A DNA stretch of 44,969 nt from Clostridia bacterium. Its GTDB lineage: Bacteria; Bacillota; Clostridia; Christensenellales; Pumilibacteraceae. A model generated the notes under the pieces. That model was not told where the DNA came from. It worked only from the letters and a program-made list of their open reading frames with translations, and did not search any database. The position numbers and the translations under genes are program-made. Shown piece by piece: positions 1-6,720 of this stretch; the first letter of the stretch is position 1; each line of letters opens with the position of its first letter. The DNA is taken from the NCBI GenBank assembly GCA_013316045.1, contig WSNJ01000005.1, positions 1 through 44,969 of the forward strand, given 5' to 3'.

Positions 1-1
1 T

Positions 2-127
2 ATTATGGGAATGGTGGCGGCGATATGCGCGCAGTTCGGAGCGAGCATAGAAGCAGACGAGAGCAAGGAAGCGGGAATCTGCACGCACGGGGCTACTTTA
101 CTTGACAAATCAGCGTATTTAATGTAG
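2..127 (+). CDS. C-terminal end of an unidentified protein (cut by window start)
   Basis: An open frame enters from the left edge and runs 41 codons to a TAG stop at 125-127. It ends in a short segment rich in small residues followed by TLLDKSAYLM. I do not recognise the family from this fragment. It is on the same strand as the DUF1538 gene and ends 10 bp before that gene's GTG start. A promoter-like TTGACA lies inside its last codons, so the next gene can be transcribed separately. No function is offered. Confidence 0.5.
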   Translation: MMGMVAAICAQFGASIEADESKEAGICTHGATLLDKSAYLM

Positions 128-130
128 ATT
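102..130 (+). promoter_or_regulatory. Candidate promoter of the DUF1538 gene
   Basis: TTGACA at 102-107 and TAGATT at 125-130 are separated by 17 bp, a good sigma-A spacing with a weaker -10 box (4 of 6). The predicted +1 is about 137, one base before the GTG start at 138. No Shine-Dalgarno sequence precedes that GTG, so the message would be leaderless or nearly so. The promoter overlaps the end of the upstream gene. Confidence 0.45.
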
Positions 131-137
131 ATTTTAC

Positions 138-1799
138 GTGGGTAAATCGCTTTTGGGAAAGTTCAAGGAATCGCTTTTATCGGTATTGCCGATAACGCTT
201 TTGGTTGTGGTAATTTCGCTTACTATGGCAAAAACGGACGGTTATACGATAGGACTTTTTCTTATCGGGGCGGTTTTTCTTATTTTCGGAATGGGACTGT
301 TCACGCTCGGCGCGGACGTTGCCATGATGCCTATGGGCGGAAGCATAGGAAGTATGCTTTCCAAAACGAAAAAGAGCCGTTTTCCGCTCGTTCTGCTGAT
401 TGCGTTTGTAATCGGTTTTGTTATAACGCTTGCCGAACCCGATTTGCACGTTCTGGCGGAACAGCTTTCTTCAAACGCCTTGCTGTACGTAGTGGCGGCG
501 GGGGTCGGGCTTTTTCTCATGGCTTCCGTTCTTAAAACGTTTTTCAAAATCAAACTTACTTATATATTGCTCGGCTGTTACGGCGTTGTGTTTATACTTG
601 CGATATTCGTTTCGGTTTTCAAGCCCGAATTTCTTGCGGCGTCGTTCGACGGCGGCGGAGTTACGACGGGACCCATAACCGTGCCTTTTTTAATGGCTAT
701 GGGCTTGGGTCTTTCGGCGGTGCGCGGAAACAGTGCGGGCGGCGAAGACAGCTTCGGTATGGTTGCGCTATGCTCCGTCGGACCTATTCTCGCCGTAATG
801 ATTTTGGGGCTGTCGGGCGGCGCGCAGGTCGGTTACGACGCGTCTATGCCCGAAACTATAACGAGTTTTTCGCAAATCGGCGCGCTTCTGGGCGCGGGAC
901 TTCTGCATCAGATGAAAGAAGTCGCTCTCGCTCTCGCGCCCGTGGTTGCCGTATTCTTCTTTTTTCAGATAGTATCTCTGCGTCTTAACAAGTCGCAGAT
1001 TATAAGAATAATAATCGGTATCGTTTACACATACGTTGGTCTTACGATATTTCTTACGGGCGTAAACGTCGGCTTTATGCCTATGGGCAAACTGCTCGGC
1101 GCGGCGATAGCGTCGAAGCCTTACCGCGCGGTTCTGATTCCGCTCGGTATGGTTATGGGTTGCCTTATAGTTCTCGCCGAACCCGCGATTCACGTGCTTA
1201 ACAAACAGGTCGAAGAAGTTACGGGCGGCGCGATTTCCAAACGCCTTATGCTCGTTTCGCTTTGCTCGGGCGTTGCCGTTTCGGTAGGGCTTGCTATGCT
1301 GCGCGTTTTGACGGGCGTGTCGATATGGTGGTTTATAGCTCCCGTGTACGGAATTTCGCTGCTGCTTACTTTTTTTGTTCCGCCTATGTTCACGGGTATC
1401 GCGTTCGACAGCGGCGGCGTTGCGTCGGGACCTATGACGGCTACTTTTTTGCTCCCGTTGGCGATAGGGGCTTGCTCCGAAGTCGGCGGCAACGTGTTTG
1501 CGGACGCGTTCGGACTTGTGGCGTTCGTGGCAATGACTCCGCTGATTACCATTCAGCTTGTGGGTCTTATGTTCAAGCTCAAAACGAAGCATATCGACAG
1601 TATTGCGGTTCGCCTTGCGGAAATCAGGTCCGAAATCGATATCGGAAAAGCGTCGACTATCGACTTCGACGCCTTAGTTCCCAAAAATCTCAAAAAGTTG
1701 CGCTTGACCGAAACCGTTGCGGAACTTAAAGAAACCGACGCAACGGCGGCAAAAGCAGACGAAACCGTCGACGTCGAAGAAACCGTCGATTTCGACTGA
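138..1799 (+). CDS. DUF1538 family membrane protein, duplicated
   Basis: This 553-residue polytopic membrane protein is built from two homologous halves. The first half has GADVAMMPMGGSIG, a TLAEPDLHVLAEQ segment, FDGGGVTTGPITVPF and EDSFGMVALCSVGPI. The second repeats the pattern as GVNVGFMPMGKLLG, VLAEPAIHVLNKQ, FDSGGVASGPMTATF and ADAFGLVAFVAMTPL. This is the DUF1538 pattern and suggests an inverted or pseudo-symmetric transporter-like fold. The last 60 or so residues are an acidic cytoplasmic tail. The start is GTG with no Shine-Dalgarno sequence. Two PII-like genes follow on the same strand, which resembles AmtB-GlnK and SbtA-SbtB pairs and suggests gating by a nucleotide-sensing trimer. 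The substrate is unknown. Family assignment is confident; transport is inferred. Confidence 0.85.
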   Translation: MGKSLLGKFKESLLSVLPITLLVVVISLTMAKTDGYTIGLFLIGAVFLIFGMGLFTLGADVAMMPMGGSIGSMLSKTKKSRFPLVLLIAFVIGFVITLAEPDLHVLAEQLSSNALLYVVAAGVGLFLMASVLKTFFKIKLTYILLGCYGVVFILAIFVSVFKPEFLAASFDGGGVTTGPITVPFLMAMGLGLSAVRGNSAGGEDSFGMVALCSVGPILAVMILGLSGGAQVGYDASMPETITSFSQIGALLGAGLLHQMKEVALALAPVVAVFFFFQIVSLRLNKSQIIRIIIGIVYTYVGLTIFLTGVNVGFMPMGKLLGAAIASKPYRAVLIPLGMVMGCLIVLAEPAIHVLNKQVEEVTGGAISKRLMLVSLCSGVAVSVGLAMLRVLTGVSIWWFIAPVYGISLLLTFFVPPMFTGIAFDSGGVASGPMTATFLLPLAIGACSEVGGNVFADAFGLVAFVAMTPLITIQLVGLMFKLKTKHIDSIAVRLAEIRSEIDIGKASTIDFDALVPKNLKKLRLTETVAELKETDATAAKADETVDVEETVDFD

Positions 1800-1826
1800 A
1801 AGTGAAATATTATTCGGAGGTACGCT

Positions 1827-2162
1827 ATGCACGCTGACGTAAAACCCTTGAAACTCGTTCTTATCATAACGGACAGAGGAAAGGGAAACAACGTTATAAA
1901 GCTATTGAACGAAAACGGCTTTACTATGCACACGGCTAATCTCGGGCGCGGAACGGCTCCCGACGAGCTGTCCGCCGCGCTGAGTCTCGGCGAGAAAGAA
2001 AAGATTATCTTAAACGTCGTATCCGACGAAGACCGCACGGCTTTTCTTTTAAGTCTGATAAAAGAAAAGTTCGCGCCCGGCGAGGGAATAGCTTTTTCGG
2101 TGCCGCTCAGCAGTGTGAGCAATATGGAGGCGGTGAAATTTTTACTCGGTTCTAACGGTTAG
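1827..2162 (+). CDS. PII-like signalling protein (first copy)
   Basis: This 111-residue protein starts with a hydrophobic strand (LKLVLIITDRGKG), then a helix, two strands and a closing strand, matching the beta-alpha-beta-beta-alpha-beta order of PII trimers. The loop after the second strand is very short compared with the T-loop of GlnB/GlnK, and the uridylylation tyrosine is absent. Near the C-terminus GEGIAFSVP matches GSGFSFAMP in the neighbouring PII protein, so both share a G-x-G-x-x-F-S/A-x-P motif. A strong GGAGG lies at 1817-1821. It is 27 bp downstream of the DUF1538 gene, so the two are probably co-transcribed. The likely role is a ligand-responsive partner of that membrane protein; this is inference. 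Could also be a degenerate PII that no longer binds nucleotides. Confidence 0.7.
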   Translation: MHADVKPLKLVLIITDRGKGNNVIKLLNENGFTMHTANLGRGTAPDELSAALSLGEKEKIILNVVSDEDRTAFLLSLIKEKFAPGEGIAFSVPLSSVSNMEAVKFLLGSNG

Positions 2163-2452
2163 GCGGCGTATAGCGGGCGCATATACGGGCTACGTTCGGC
2201 GCGGCGGCGCGGGCACGCACATATAGCGGCTACGTGCGGCAAGTCCGCTCGGTCGAGTATGTCAAAATACACTCCCTTCGCGGACTTGCCGCCTGTTGCC
2301 GCTCTCTGCACGCACCCGCACCACCTTTGTGGGGGCGCACCGCTCTCCGCCGCATACGGTTGGGAACGGTTGGTGGGGGAATTCCGCACCGCTCTCCGCC
2401 GCCTACGGCTGGGGACGGTCGGTAGGGGAAAATCCGCAAGGTTTCAAAACAT
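2163..2452 (+). repeat. Structured intergenic element, copy 1 (long form)
   Basis: This is the largest copy of the palindromic family. The inner stem GCGGCAAGTCCGC (2236-2248) pairs perfectly with 2280-2292 and encloses the conserved GAGTAT/ATACACTC hairpin. The 3' side carries a tandem duplication with a 49-bp period, each unit containing CGCTCTCCGCC (2341 and 2390). It fills the space between the two PII genes, starting immediately after the TAG stop. It has no T-tract, so it is not a simple terminator. Confidence 0.75.
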
Positions 2453-2470
2453 TAACAAGGAGCTTAAAAA

Positions 2471-2836
2471 ATGCAAGCCACAGAATATTCTCTTATAATG
2501 ACGATAGTAAACAAGGGCTATTCCGACGCGGTTATGAAAGCCGCGCGCAATGCGGGGGCCAAGGGCGGCACGATTGTTAACGCCCGCGGCACGGGCAACA
2601 TCGAGTCGGAAAAGTTTTTCGGCGTCGTAATCGTTCCCGAAAAGGAAATCGTTATGATAGTTACCGAAACGCGGTTCCGCCACGATATAATGGTAGCGAT
2701 TTACAAGGAAGTCGGTCTTACTACGGCGGGCAGCGGCTTTTCGTTCGCTATGCCCGTCGACGAGATTGTGGGCGTCAGCGCGCTTACAAAGAGCGACGGA
2801 GAAAAACCCGAAACCGAAACGAAAGACGAAGCGTAA
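2471..2836 (+). CDS. P-II family nitrogen-regulator-like protein (second copy)
   Basis: This 121-residue protein has the GlnB-type core: a first strand YSLIMTIVNKG, a helix ending in AAARNAGAKGGTIVNARGTG, then VVIVPEKEIVMIVTE, which matches the strand after the T-loop in PII proteins. The T-loop (about residues 40-50) is short, lacks the modified tyrosine, and the B-loop TGxxGDGKIF signature is replaced by TTAGSGFSFAMP. Ligand binding therefore probably differs from canonical PII. The C-terminal 20 residues are charged and probably disordered. An AAGGAG site precedes the ATG. With the DUF1538 gene and the first PII-like gene it forms a likely three-gene module, interrupted only by the structured repeat. 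Confidence 0.8.
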   Translation: MQATEYSLIMTIVNKGYSDAVMKAARNAGAKGGTIVNARGTGNIESEKFFGVVIVPEKEIVMIVTETRFRHDIMVAIYKEVGLTTAGSGFSFAMPVDEIVGVSALTKSDGEKPETETKDEA

Positions 2837-2875
2837 GGCGGTAACAATCGGAAACTTTGCGGCATAGAATGCAGT

Positions 2876-3448
2876 ATGCTGTATAAGGTTTCGGCGGGCA
2901 AGTGCGACTTTCGCGTATCGCTCGACAACGTAGAAAACGAATTGCTCGGCGGCGGCTTCGACGAAGATTTCGATTTGCTCGCTTTGTCGTACAACGCGTT
3001 CGGCGAGATAGATTTGGAACGCGAAATTACGGCTCAGACAGACTGCCTTACGGGGCTTGCCGCGCTGTCGGGGAACAAGTCCGCGACCGTGTTCTGCGGC
3101 GTTGTAACCGATATTATGGGCATTAAACACATCTCGGTTGCGGTGTGTCATAAGGGTAAGCTCGTAGATATAGTAGACAGAACTTCAAACACTGACGGCG
3201 ACGAATATGCGGTAAGTCGGAAAATAAAGGTTTATGCCGCAGACGGCGCGCGCATAGGCGTGCTCGTGGACAAAGACGCGCTGATAGAGAAAAATTGGGA
3301 AAAGTTAACGCCGCATTGCGATTGCGTTCTCGCCGTTATAAAGAGCGACGACCATAAGGTTGCAAACGCGGCTAATTTGTTATCTTCTAAGTTTTCCGTT
3401 CCGTCGGTTATCGTGTCGGATAATTCCGTCGAATGGAAAACGGTATAA
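2876..3448 (+). CDS. Unidentified protein with weak nitrilase-like resemblance, catalytic Cys absent
   Basis: This 190-residue soluble protein is not confidently recognised. Residues 85-155 resemble the core of carbon-nitrogen hydrolases: an HKGKLVDIV strand-turn like the 'dG..vg.yrK' segment, then ADGARIGVLVDKD (122-134), where active nitrilases have G-R-x-G-x-x-I-C-Y-D. The nucleophilic Cys position is Val or Asp here, so if the resemblance is real the protein is inactive as an amidase. It is also shorter than the usual 260-300 residues. No Shine-Dalgarno sequence is visible. A TAGAAT box at 2865-2870 sits 5 bases before the ATG, suggesting a leaderless message. It precedes mrnC by 66 bp. 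What else it could be remains open. Confidence 0.55.
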   Translation: MLYKVSAGKCDFRVSLDNVENELLGGGFDEDFDLLALSYNAFGEIDLEREITAQTDCLTGLAALSGNKSATVFCGVVTDIMGIKHISVAVCHKGKLVDIVDRTSNTDGDEYAVSRKIKVYAADGARIGVLVDKDALIEKNWEKLTPHCDCVLAVIKSDDHKVANAANLLSSKFSVPSVIVSDNSVEWKTV

Positions 3449-3478
3449 ATTATACGTTAGCAAAATGTACTCGCGCGG

Positions 3479-3508
3479 TTGACTATCCGCCGCCTGATAT
3501 GATATAAT
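3479..3508 (+). promoter_or_regulatory. Promoter of mrnC, leaderless geometry
   Basis: TTGACT at 3479-3484 and a perfect TATAAT at 3503-3508 are 18 bp apart. The predicted +1, seven bases after the -10 box, falls on the A of the ATG at 3515. A GGAG lies only one base from the ATG, too close to act as a ribosome-binding site, so the transcript is probably leaderless. Confidence 0.75.
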
Positions 3509-3514
3509 CGGAGT

Positions 3515-3931
3515 ATGGAAAAGTTGTCCGTTGCCGACGCGTCGGCTATAAGTCCGATAAGTCTTGCGTTCGTCGGCGACGCCGCGTTTTCGCTGTACGT
3601 GCGCGAAAGGCTTACGAGAACTCACGATTTCAAATCGGGCGAGTTGTCGCGCCTTACAAGCCTTTACGTTAACGCCGCCGCGCAGTCGAAAATGCTTTTG
3701 CATATTATGCCGCTTTTGACCGAAGAAGAAGCGGCTGTCGCTAAGCGCGCGCGTAACGCTTATACGGGAAGCAAAGCCAAAAACGCCACAATAGGCGACT
3801 ATCACCGCGCTACCGGGCTCGAAGGTCTTTTCGGTTGGCTGTATTTGTCGGGGCAGGCGGACAGGCTCGATGAGTTGCAAAGCGTTTGCTTCGATTTCGG
3901 CGCGTCGATTATCCCGCAACAGAGCCGTTAA
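3515..3931 (+). CDS. mrnC: Mini-ribonuclease III
   Basis: This 138-residue protein is a stand-alone RNase III catalytic domain without a double-stranded-RNA-binding domain, the hallmark of Mini-III, which matures 23S rRNA ends in Firmicutes. The signature AFVGDAAFSLYVRERL (residues 19-34) contains catalytic Asp22, and the second metal-binding helix is seen in TGLEGLFGWLYLSG near residue 115. Length matches the family (about 130-145). In many Firmicutes mrnC sits between cysS and rlmB with thyX nearby; here thyX and rlmB follow directly, which supports the call. The start codon coincides with the predicted transcription start, so translation probably begins on a leaderless mRNA. Confidence 0.93.
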   Translation: MEKLSVADASAISPISLAFVGDAAFSLYVRERLTRTHDFKSGELSRLTSLYVNAAAQSKMLLHIMPLLTEEEAAVAKRARNAYTGSKAKNATIGDYHRATGLEGLFGWLYLSGQADRLDELQSVCFDFGASIIPQQSR

Positions 3932-3986
3932 ACTATGCGCCGTTCGGGTAAATGAAAGAGAAACAAAAAACTACAAGGATAAAATT

Positions 3987-4748
3987 ATGCAGGTTAAAGG
4001 AAAGGCAGAGCTTATAAGATATACGTCCAACCCCGAATCGACTATCGCGGCGGCGGCGCGCCTTTGTTACAGTTCGGACTGTGCGGACAAAGTGGTTTCC
4101 GATTCGGACGAGAAAGACAACGCGAAATACATTGCTATGCTCAGAAAACTGAATCACCTTTCGCCGTTCGAGCACGCGAGCTTTACTTTTTCGATAACGG
4201 GAGTTTCCCGCGCGTTTCTGGCGCAAATCACGCGGCACAGAATTGCGAGTTTTTCGGTGCGCTCTCAGCGTTACGTGTCGGAGTCGGAGTTCAACTATAT
4301 AATTCCGCCCGCAATCGAAGCTCTCGGCAAAGACGCGGTAAAAACTTACGTGGAGCAGATGGAAACCTGTATGCGCTGGTACGGCGATTGGCAGGAAAAG
4401 CTCGGCGGAGCTAAGGAAAGCTCGAACGAAGACGCGCGATTTATTCTGCCCAATGCTTGCGAAACGCAGATGATTGTTACTATGAACGCGCGCGAGCTTA
4501 TGCACTTCTTTTCGCTAAGGTGCTGTAACCGCGCTCAGTGGGAAATCCGCGACGTGGCGTGGCAGATGCTCGAAGCCGTTCTCAAAGTCGCGCCCAACGT
4601 GTTCGGGTCGAGCGGTCCGAGTTGCGTGGACGGCTCTTGTTCCGAGGGCAAGAAGTCGTGCGGCAGGGCGGCGGAAGTAAAGGAAAGGCACAGAAAGCTG
4701 CTCGCCGAAATCGGAGAGAAGTTGGAAAAGATAAATAACAAATTGTAG
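3987..4748 (+). CDS. thyX: Flavin-dependent thymidylate synthase
   Basis: This protein makes dTMP from dUMP using methylene-tetrahydrofolate and FADH2. The diagnostic RHRX7S motif is present as RHRIASFSVRS (residues 83-93), followed by QRY. HLSPFEHASFTF (about residues 57-68) is the usual FAD-contact segment upstream. The 253-residue length is normal. I chose the ATG at 3987 because it follows ACAAGGAT at a suitable distance and gives the family N-terminus; a longer in-frame extension to 3870 would overlap mrnC. The C-terminal tail is Cys-containing (CVDGSCSEGKKSC, residues 210-222), which is not a standard feature and might bind metal. No thyA is seen in the window. Confidence 0.95.
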   Translation: MQVKGKAELIRYTSNPESTIAAAARLCYSSDCADKVVSDSDEKDNAKYIAMLRKLNHLSPFEHASFTFSITGVSRAFLAQITRHRIASFSVRSQRYVSESEFNYIIPPAIEALGKDAVKTYVEQMETCMRWYGDWQEKLGGAKESSNEDARFILPNACETQMIVTMNARELMHFFSLRCCNRAQWEIRDVAWQMLEAVLKVAPNVFGSSGPSCVDGSCSEGKKSCGRAAEVKERHRKLLAEIGEKLEKINNKL

Positions 4749-4843
4749 GCGCATTTGTATTTTTTGTCATTTCGACTTGTGAGCGCATTTGTATTTTTTG
4801 TCATTTCGACCGAAGTGAGCTTGCGAACGAAGCGGAGAAATCT
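4749..4843 (+). repeat. Duplicated 28-bp repeat ending in a TCATTTCGACC-type element
   Basis: A 28-bp sequence beginning GCGCATTTGTATTTTTTG occurs at 4749-4776 and again at 4783-4810, a 34-bp period. The second copy runs on into CGAAGTGAGCTTGCGAACGAAGCGGAGAAATC, in parts matching the element at 23660-23695 and the insert in the tRNA copy at 9320-9365. It fills the thyX-rlmB gap and belongs to a second interspersed repeat family, distinct from the structured elements. Confidence 0.75.
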
Positions 4844-4882
4844 CTTAAAACTTAACCTTATAATAACAAAAGGAATTAAACA

Positions 4883-5614
4883 ATGAAAATAGAAGGCAGA
4901 AACGCCGTGTCCGAAGCAATCAATGCGGGCACCACAATCGACAGACTTGTCGTCGAAAAGGGATTAAAAGACGCCGGCGCGAATAAAATAATAGACAGTG
5001 CGAAGTCGCGCGGAATCAAGATATTCTTCCGCGATAAAACGGCGCTCGACCGCGAAAGCACGACAAAACGGCATCAGGGCTTTATAGCCGAGATAACCGA
5101 CTACAAATACAGCGAACTCGAAGACATTTTCGCGTATGCCGCCGAAAAGGGCGAGCCGCCGTTCCTGCTCGTTCTCGACGGAGTGGAAGACCCGCATAAC
5201 TTAGGCAGTATTCTGCGCGTTGCCGAGTGCGCTGGCGTTCACGGCGTAGTTATTCCGCGCCACAGAGCCGTTTCGGTTAACGAAACCGTTATCAAAGTAA
5301 GCTCGGGCGCGAGCGCATACGTAAAGGTAGCAAAGGTAACGAATATAAACGACTGCATAGACGAACTGAAAGAACGCGGCGTATGGGTGTACGCGGCTGA
5401 TATGAGCGGGACAAGCATTTATAAGTCCGACCTGAAAGGCTCGGTTGCGTTCGTTATCGGCGGCGAAGGGAGCGGCATAAAACGCCTTACGCTTTCAAAG
5501 TGCGACGGCGCGGTGTCGATACCTATGTTCGGCAACGTCAACTCGCTTAACGCGTCGGTTGCCGCAGGCGTGGTAACTTACGAGTATATAAGACAAAACA
5601 GAAACGGCGTATAA
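4883..5614 (+). CDS. rlmB: 23S rRNA (guanosine-2'-O-)-methyltransferase, TrmH/RlmB family
   Basis: This 243-residue SPOUT methyltransferase has an N-terminal substrate-binding domain (IEGRNAVSEAIN, residues 3-14) and the three SpoU motifs: LDGVEDPHNLGSILRVAE (motif 1), FVIGGEGSGI (motif 2) and IPMFGNVNSLNASVAA (motif 3). These form the trefoil knot that binds S-adenosylmethionine. The family methylates G2251 in the 23S rRNA P loop; the exact target is by homology. An AAAGGA site precedes the ATG. Its position after mrnC and thyX is the common Firmicutes arrangement. Confidence 0.92.
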   Translation: MKIEGRNAVSEAINAGTTIDRLVVEKGLKDAGANKIIDSAKSRGIKIFFRDKTALDRESTTKRHQGFIAEITDYKYSELEDIFAYAAEKGEPPFLLVLDGVEDPHNLGSILRVAECAGVHGVVIPRHRAVSVNETVIKVSSGASAYVKVAKVTNINDCIDELKERGVWVYAADMSGTSIYKSDLKGSVAFVIGGEGSGIKRLTLSKCDGAVSIPMFGNVNSLNASVAAGVVTYEYIRQNRNGV

Positions 5615-5720
5615 GGCTACGCCTTGGCGTTCGCGCTACGCGCTCGGCTAAGAGCGGCGCGTCTTTCCGCTACGTTTGCCGCGCGCGCTCGGTCGAGTAC
5701 GTTGCGTATGAGCGTTTAAG
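5615..5720 (+). repeat. Structured intergenic element, copy 2 (3'-truncated)
   Basis: The segment carries the conserved core: GTCTTTCCGCTACGTTTGCC, a left inner arm, then CTCGGTCGAGTAC. The right arm and the 3' side are missing; after about 5710 the sequence diverges. A small extra dyad, GGCTACGCC near the start, is present. It lies between rlmB and tpiA in the same orientation as the other copies. Confidence 0.6.
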
Positions 5721-5814
5721 ACAAAAAAACGAAAAGTAAGAAATAAATTTTATAGGGTTTGCACTAATCTGTATAACGCGACGAATGCAAACCCCGAAAG
5801 GAGATAAACAGACA

Positions 5815-6561
5815 ATGAGAAAACCCATTATCGCAGGAAACTGGAAAATGAACAAGACGAACGCCGAAGCCGAAAAGCTAATCGGCGAGTTGAAACCGCT
5901 TGTAGCGGACGCAAAGTGCGAAGTAGTAATCTGCGTTCCTTATACGTGCATAGCTACCGCCGTTAAGGCGACTGCCGGCAGTAACATAGCCGTCGGCGCG
6001 GAAAACGTTGCTTGGGCGGACGCGGGCGCGTTCACGGGCGAGATAAGCGCGGAAATGCTCAAAGAAATCGGAACGGAGTACGTAATTATAGGGCACTCGG
6101 AACGCCGTCAGATGTTCGGCGAAACGGACGAAACGGTTAACAAGAGAACCGTTCAGGCGCTGAAAAACGGGCTTAAACCCATAGTTTGCGTGGGCGAAAC
6201 GCTTGCCGAACGCGAGAGCGGCAAGACCGAAACGGTTGTAAAAACGCAAGTTAAGGGCGGGTTTGACGGAATTTCCGCCGCCGACCTTAAAAACGTCGTC
6301 GTGGCTTACGAACCCGTTTGGGCAATCGGCACGGGCAAGACGGCTACGAGCGAACAAGCCGAAGAAACTATTAAATATATCCGTTCGGTATTCGCCGATT
6401 TGTACGGCAAGAGCGTTGCTGACGAACTCAGAATTCAGTACGGCGGAAGTATGAACCCGAAAAACGCGTCCGAGCTTATGGCTCAGCCCGACATCGACGG
6501 CGGACTTATCGGCGGGGCTAGTTTGAAAGCGGAAGATTTTGCAAAAGTAGTCAAATATTAA
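5815..6561 (+). CDS. tpiA: Triosephosphate isomerase
   Basis: This enzyme interconverts dihydroxyacetone phosphate and glyceraldehyde 3-phosphate. The 248-residue TIM barrel has all catalytic residues: Lys11 in AGNWKMNK, His94 in IIGHSERR and Glu166 in AYEPVWAIGTGK. The phosphate-binding YGGSMNPKN and GGLIGGASL loops are present near the C-terminus. I take the ATG at 5815, directly after AAAGGAGATAAACAGACA; an in-frame start at 5785 would lie upstream of that ribosome-binding site. gpmI follows after a structured repeat, a usual glycolytic pairing. Confidence 0.97.
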   Translation: MRKPIIAGNWKMNKTNAEAEKLIGELKPLVADAKCEVVICVPYTCIATAVKATAGSNIAVGAENVAWADAGAFTGEISAEMLKEIGTEYVIIGHSERRQMFGETDETVNKRTVQALKNGLKPIVCVGETLAERESGKTETVVKTQVKGGFDGISAADLKNVVVAYEPVWAIGTGKTATSEQAEETIKYIRSVFADLYGKSVADELRIQYGGSMNPKNASELMAQPDIDGGLIGGASLKAEDFAKVVKY

Positions 6562-6562
6562 C

Positions 6563-6683
6563 GGGGTTGTATACGGGCGCGCATACGGGCTACGTACAGC
6601 ACGTCGGCGCGGTTACGTATCTGAAATACGCGCCCTTGCCGCCGCACTGTCAGTTGCCCGTCTTCACACCCGTCTCCAACCCC
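6563..6683 (+). repeat. Structured intergenic element, copy 3
   Basis: The outer arm GGGGTTG (6563-6569) pairs with CAACCCC (6677-6683). Inside lie ACGGGC, GCACGTCGGCGCGG, a central ACGTAT/ATACG hairpin and TTGCCGCCGC. The central hairpin is the variant also seen in copy 8, without the GAG/CTC base. It begins two bases after the tpiA stop and ends before the gpmI ribosome-binding site. Confidence 0.75.
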
Positions 6684-6720
6684 TTATAAAAACATATAAT
6701 ATAAAAAAGGAGAATCTGTA

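Noticed and set aside
2163..2452. Small protein-coding frames inside structured element 1
   Set aside because: Open frames on both strands come from GC-rich palindromic sequence; none has a ribosome-binding site or a recognisable product.
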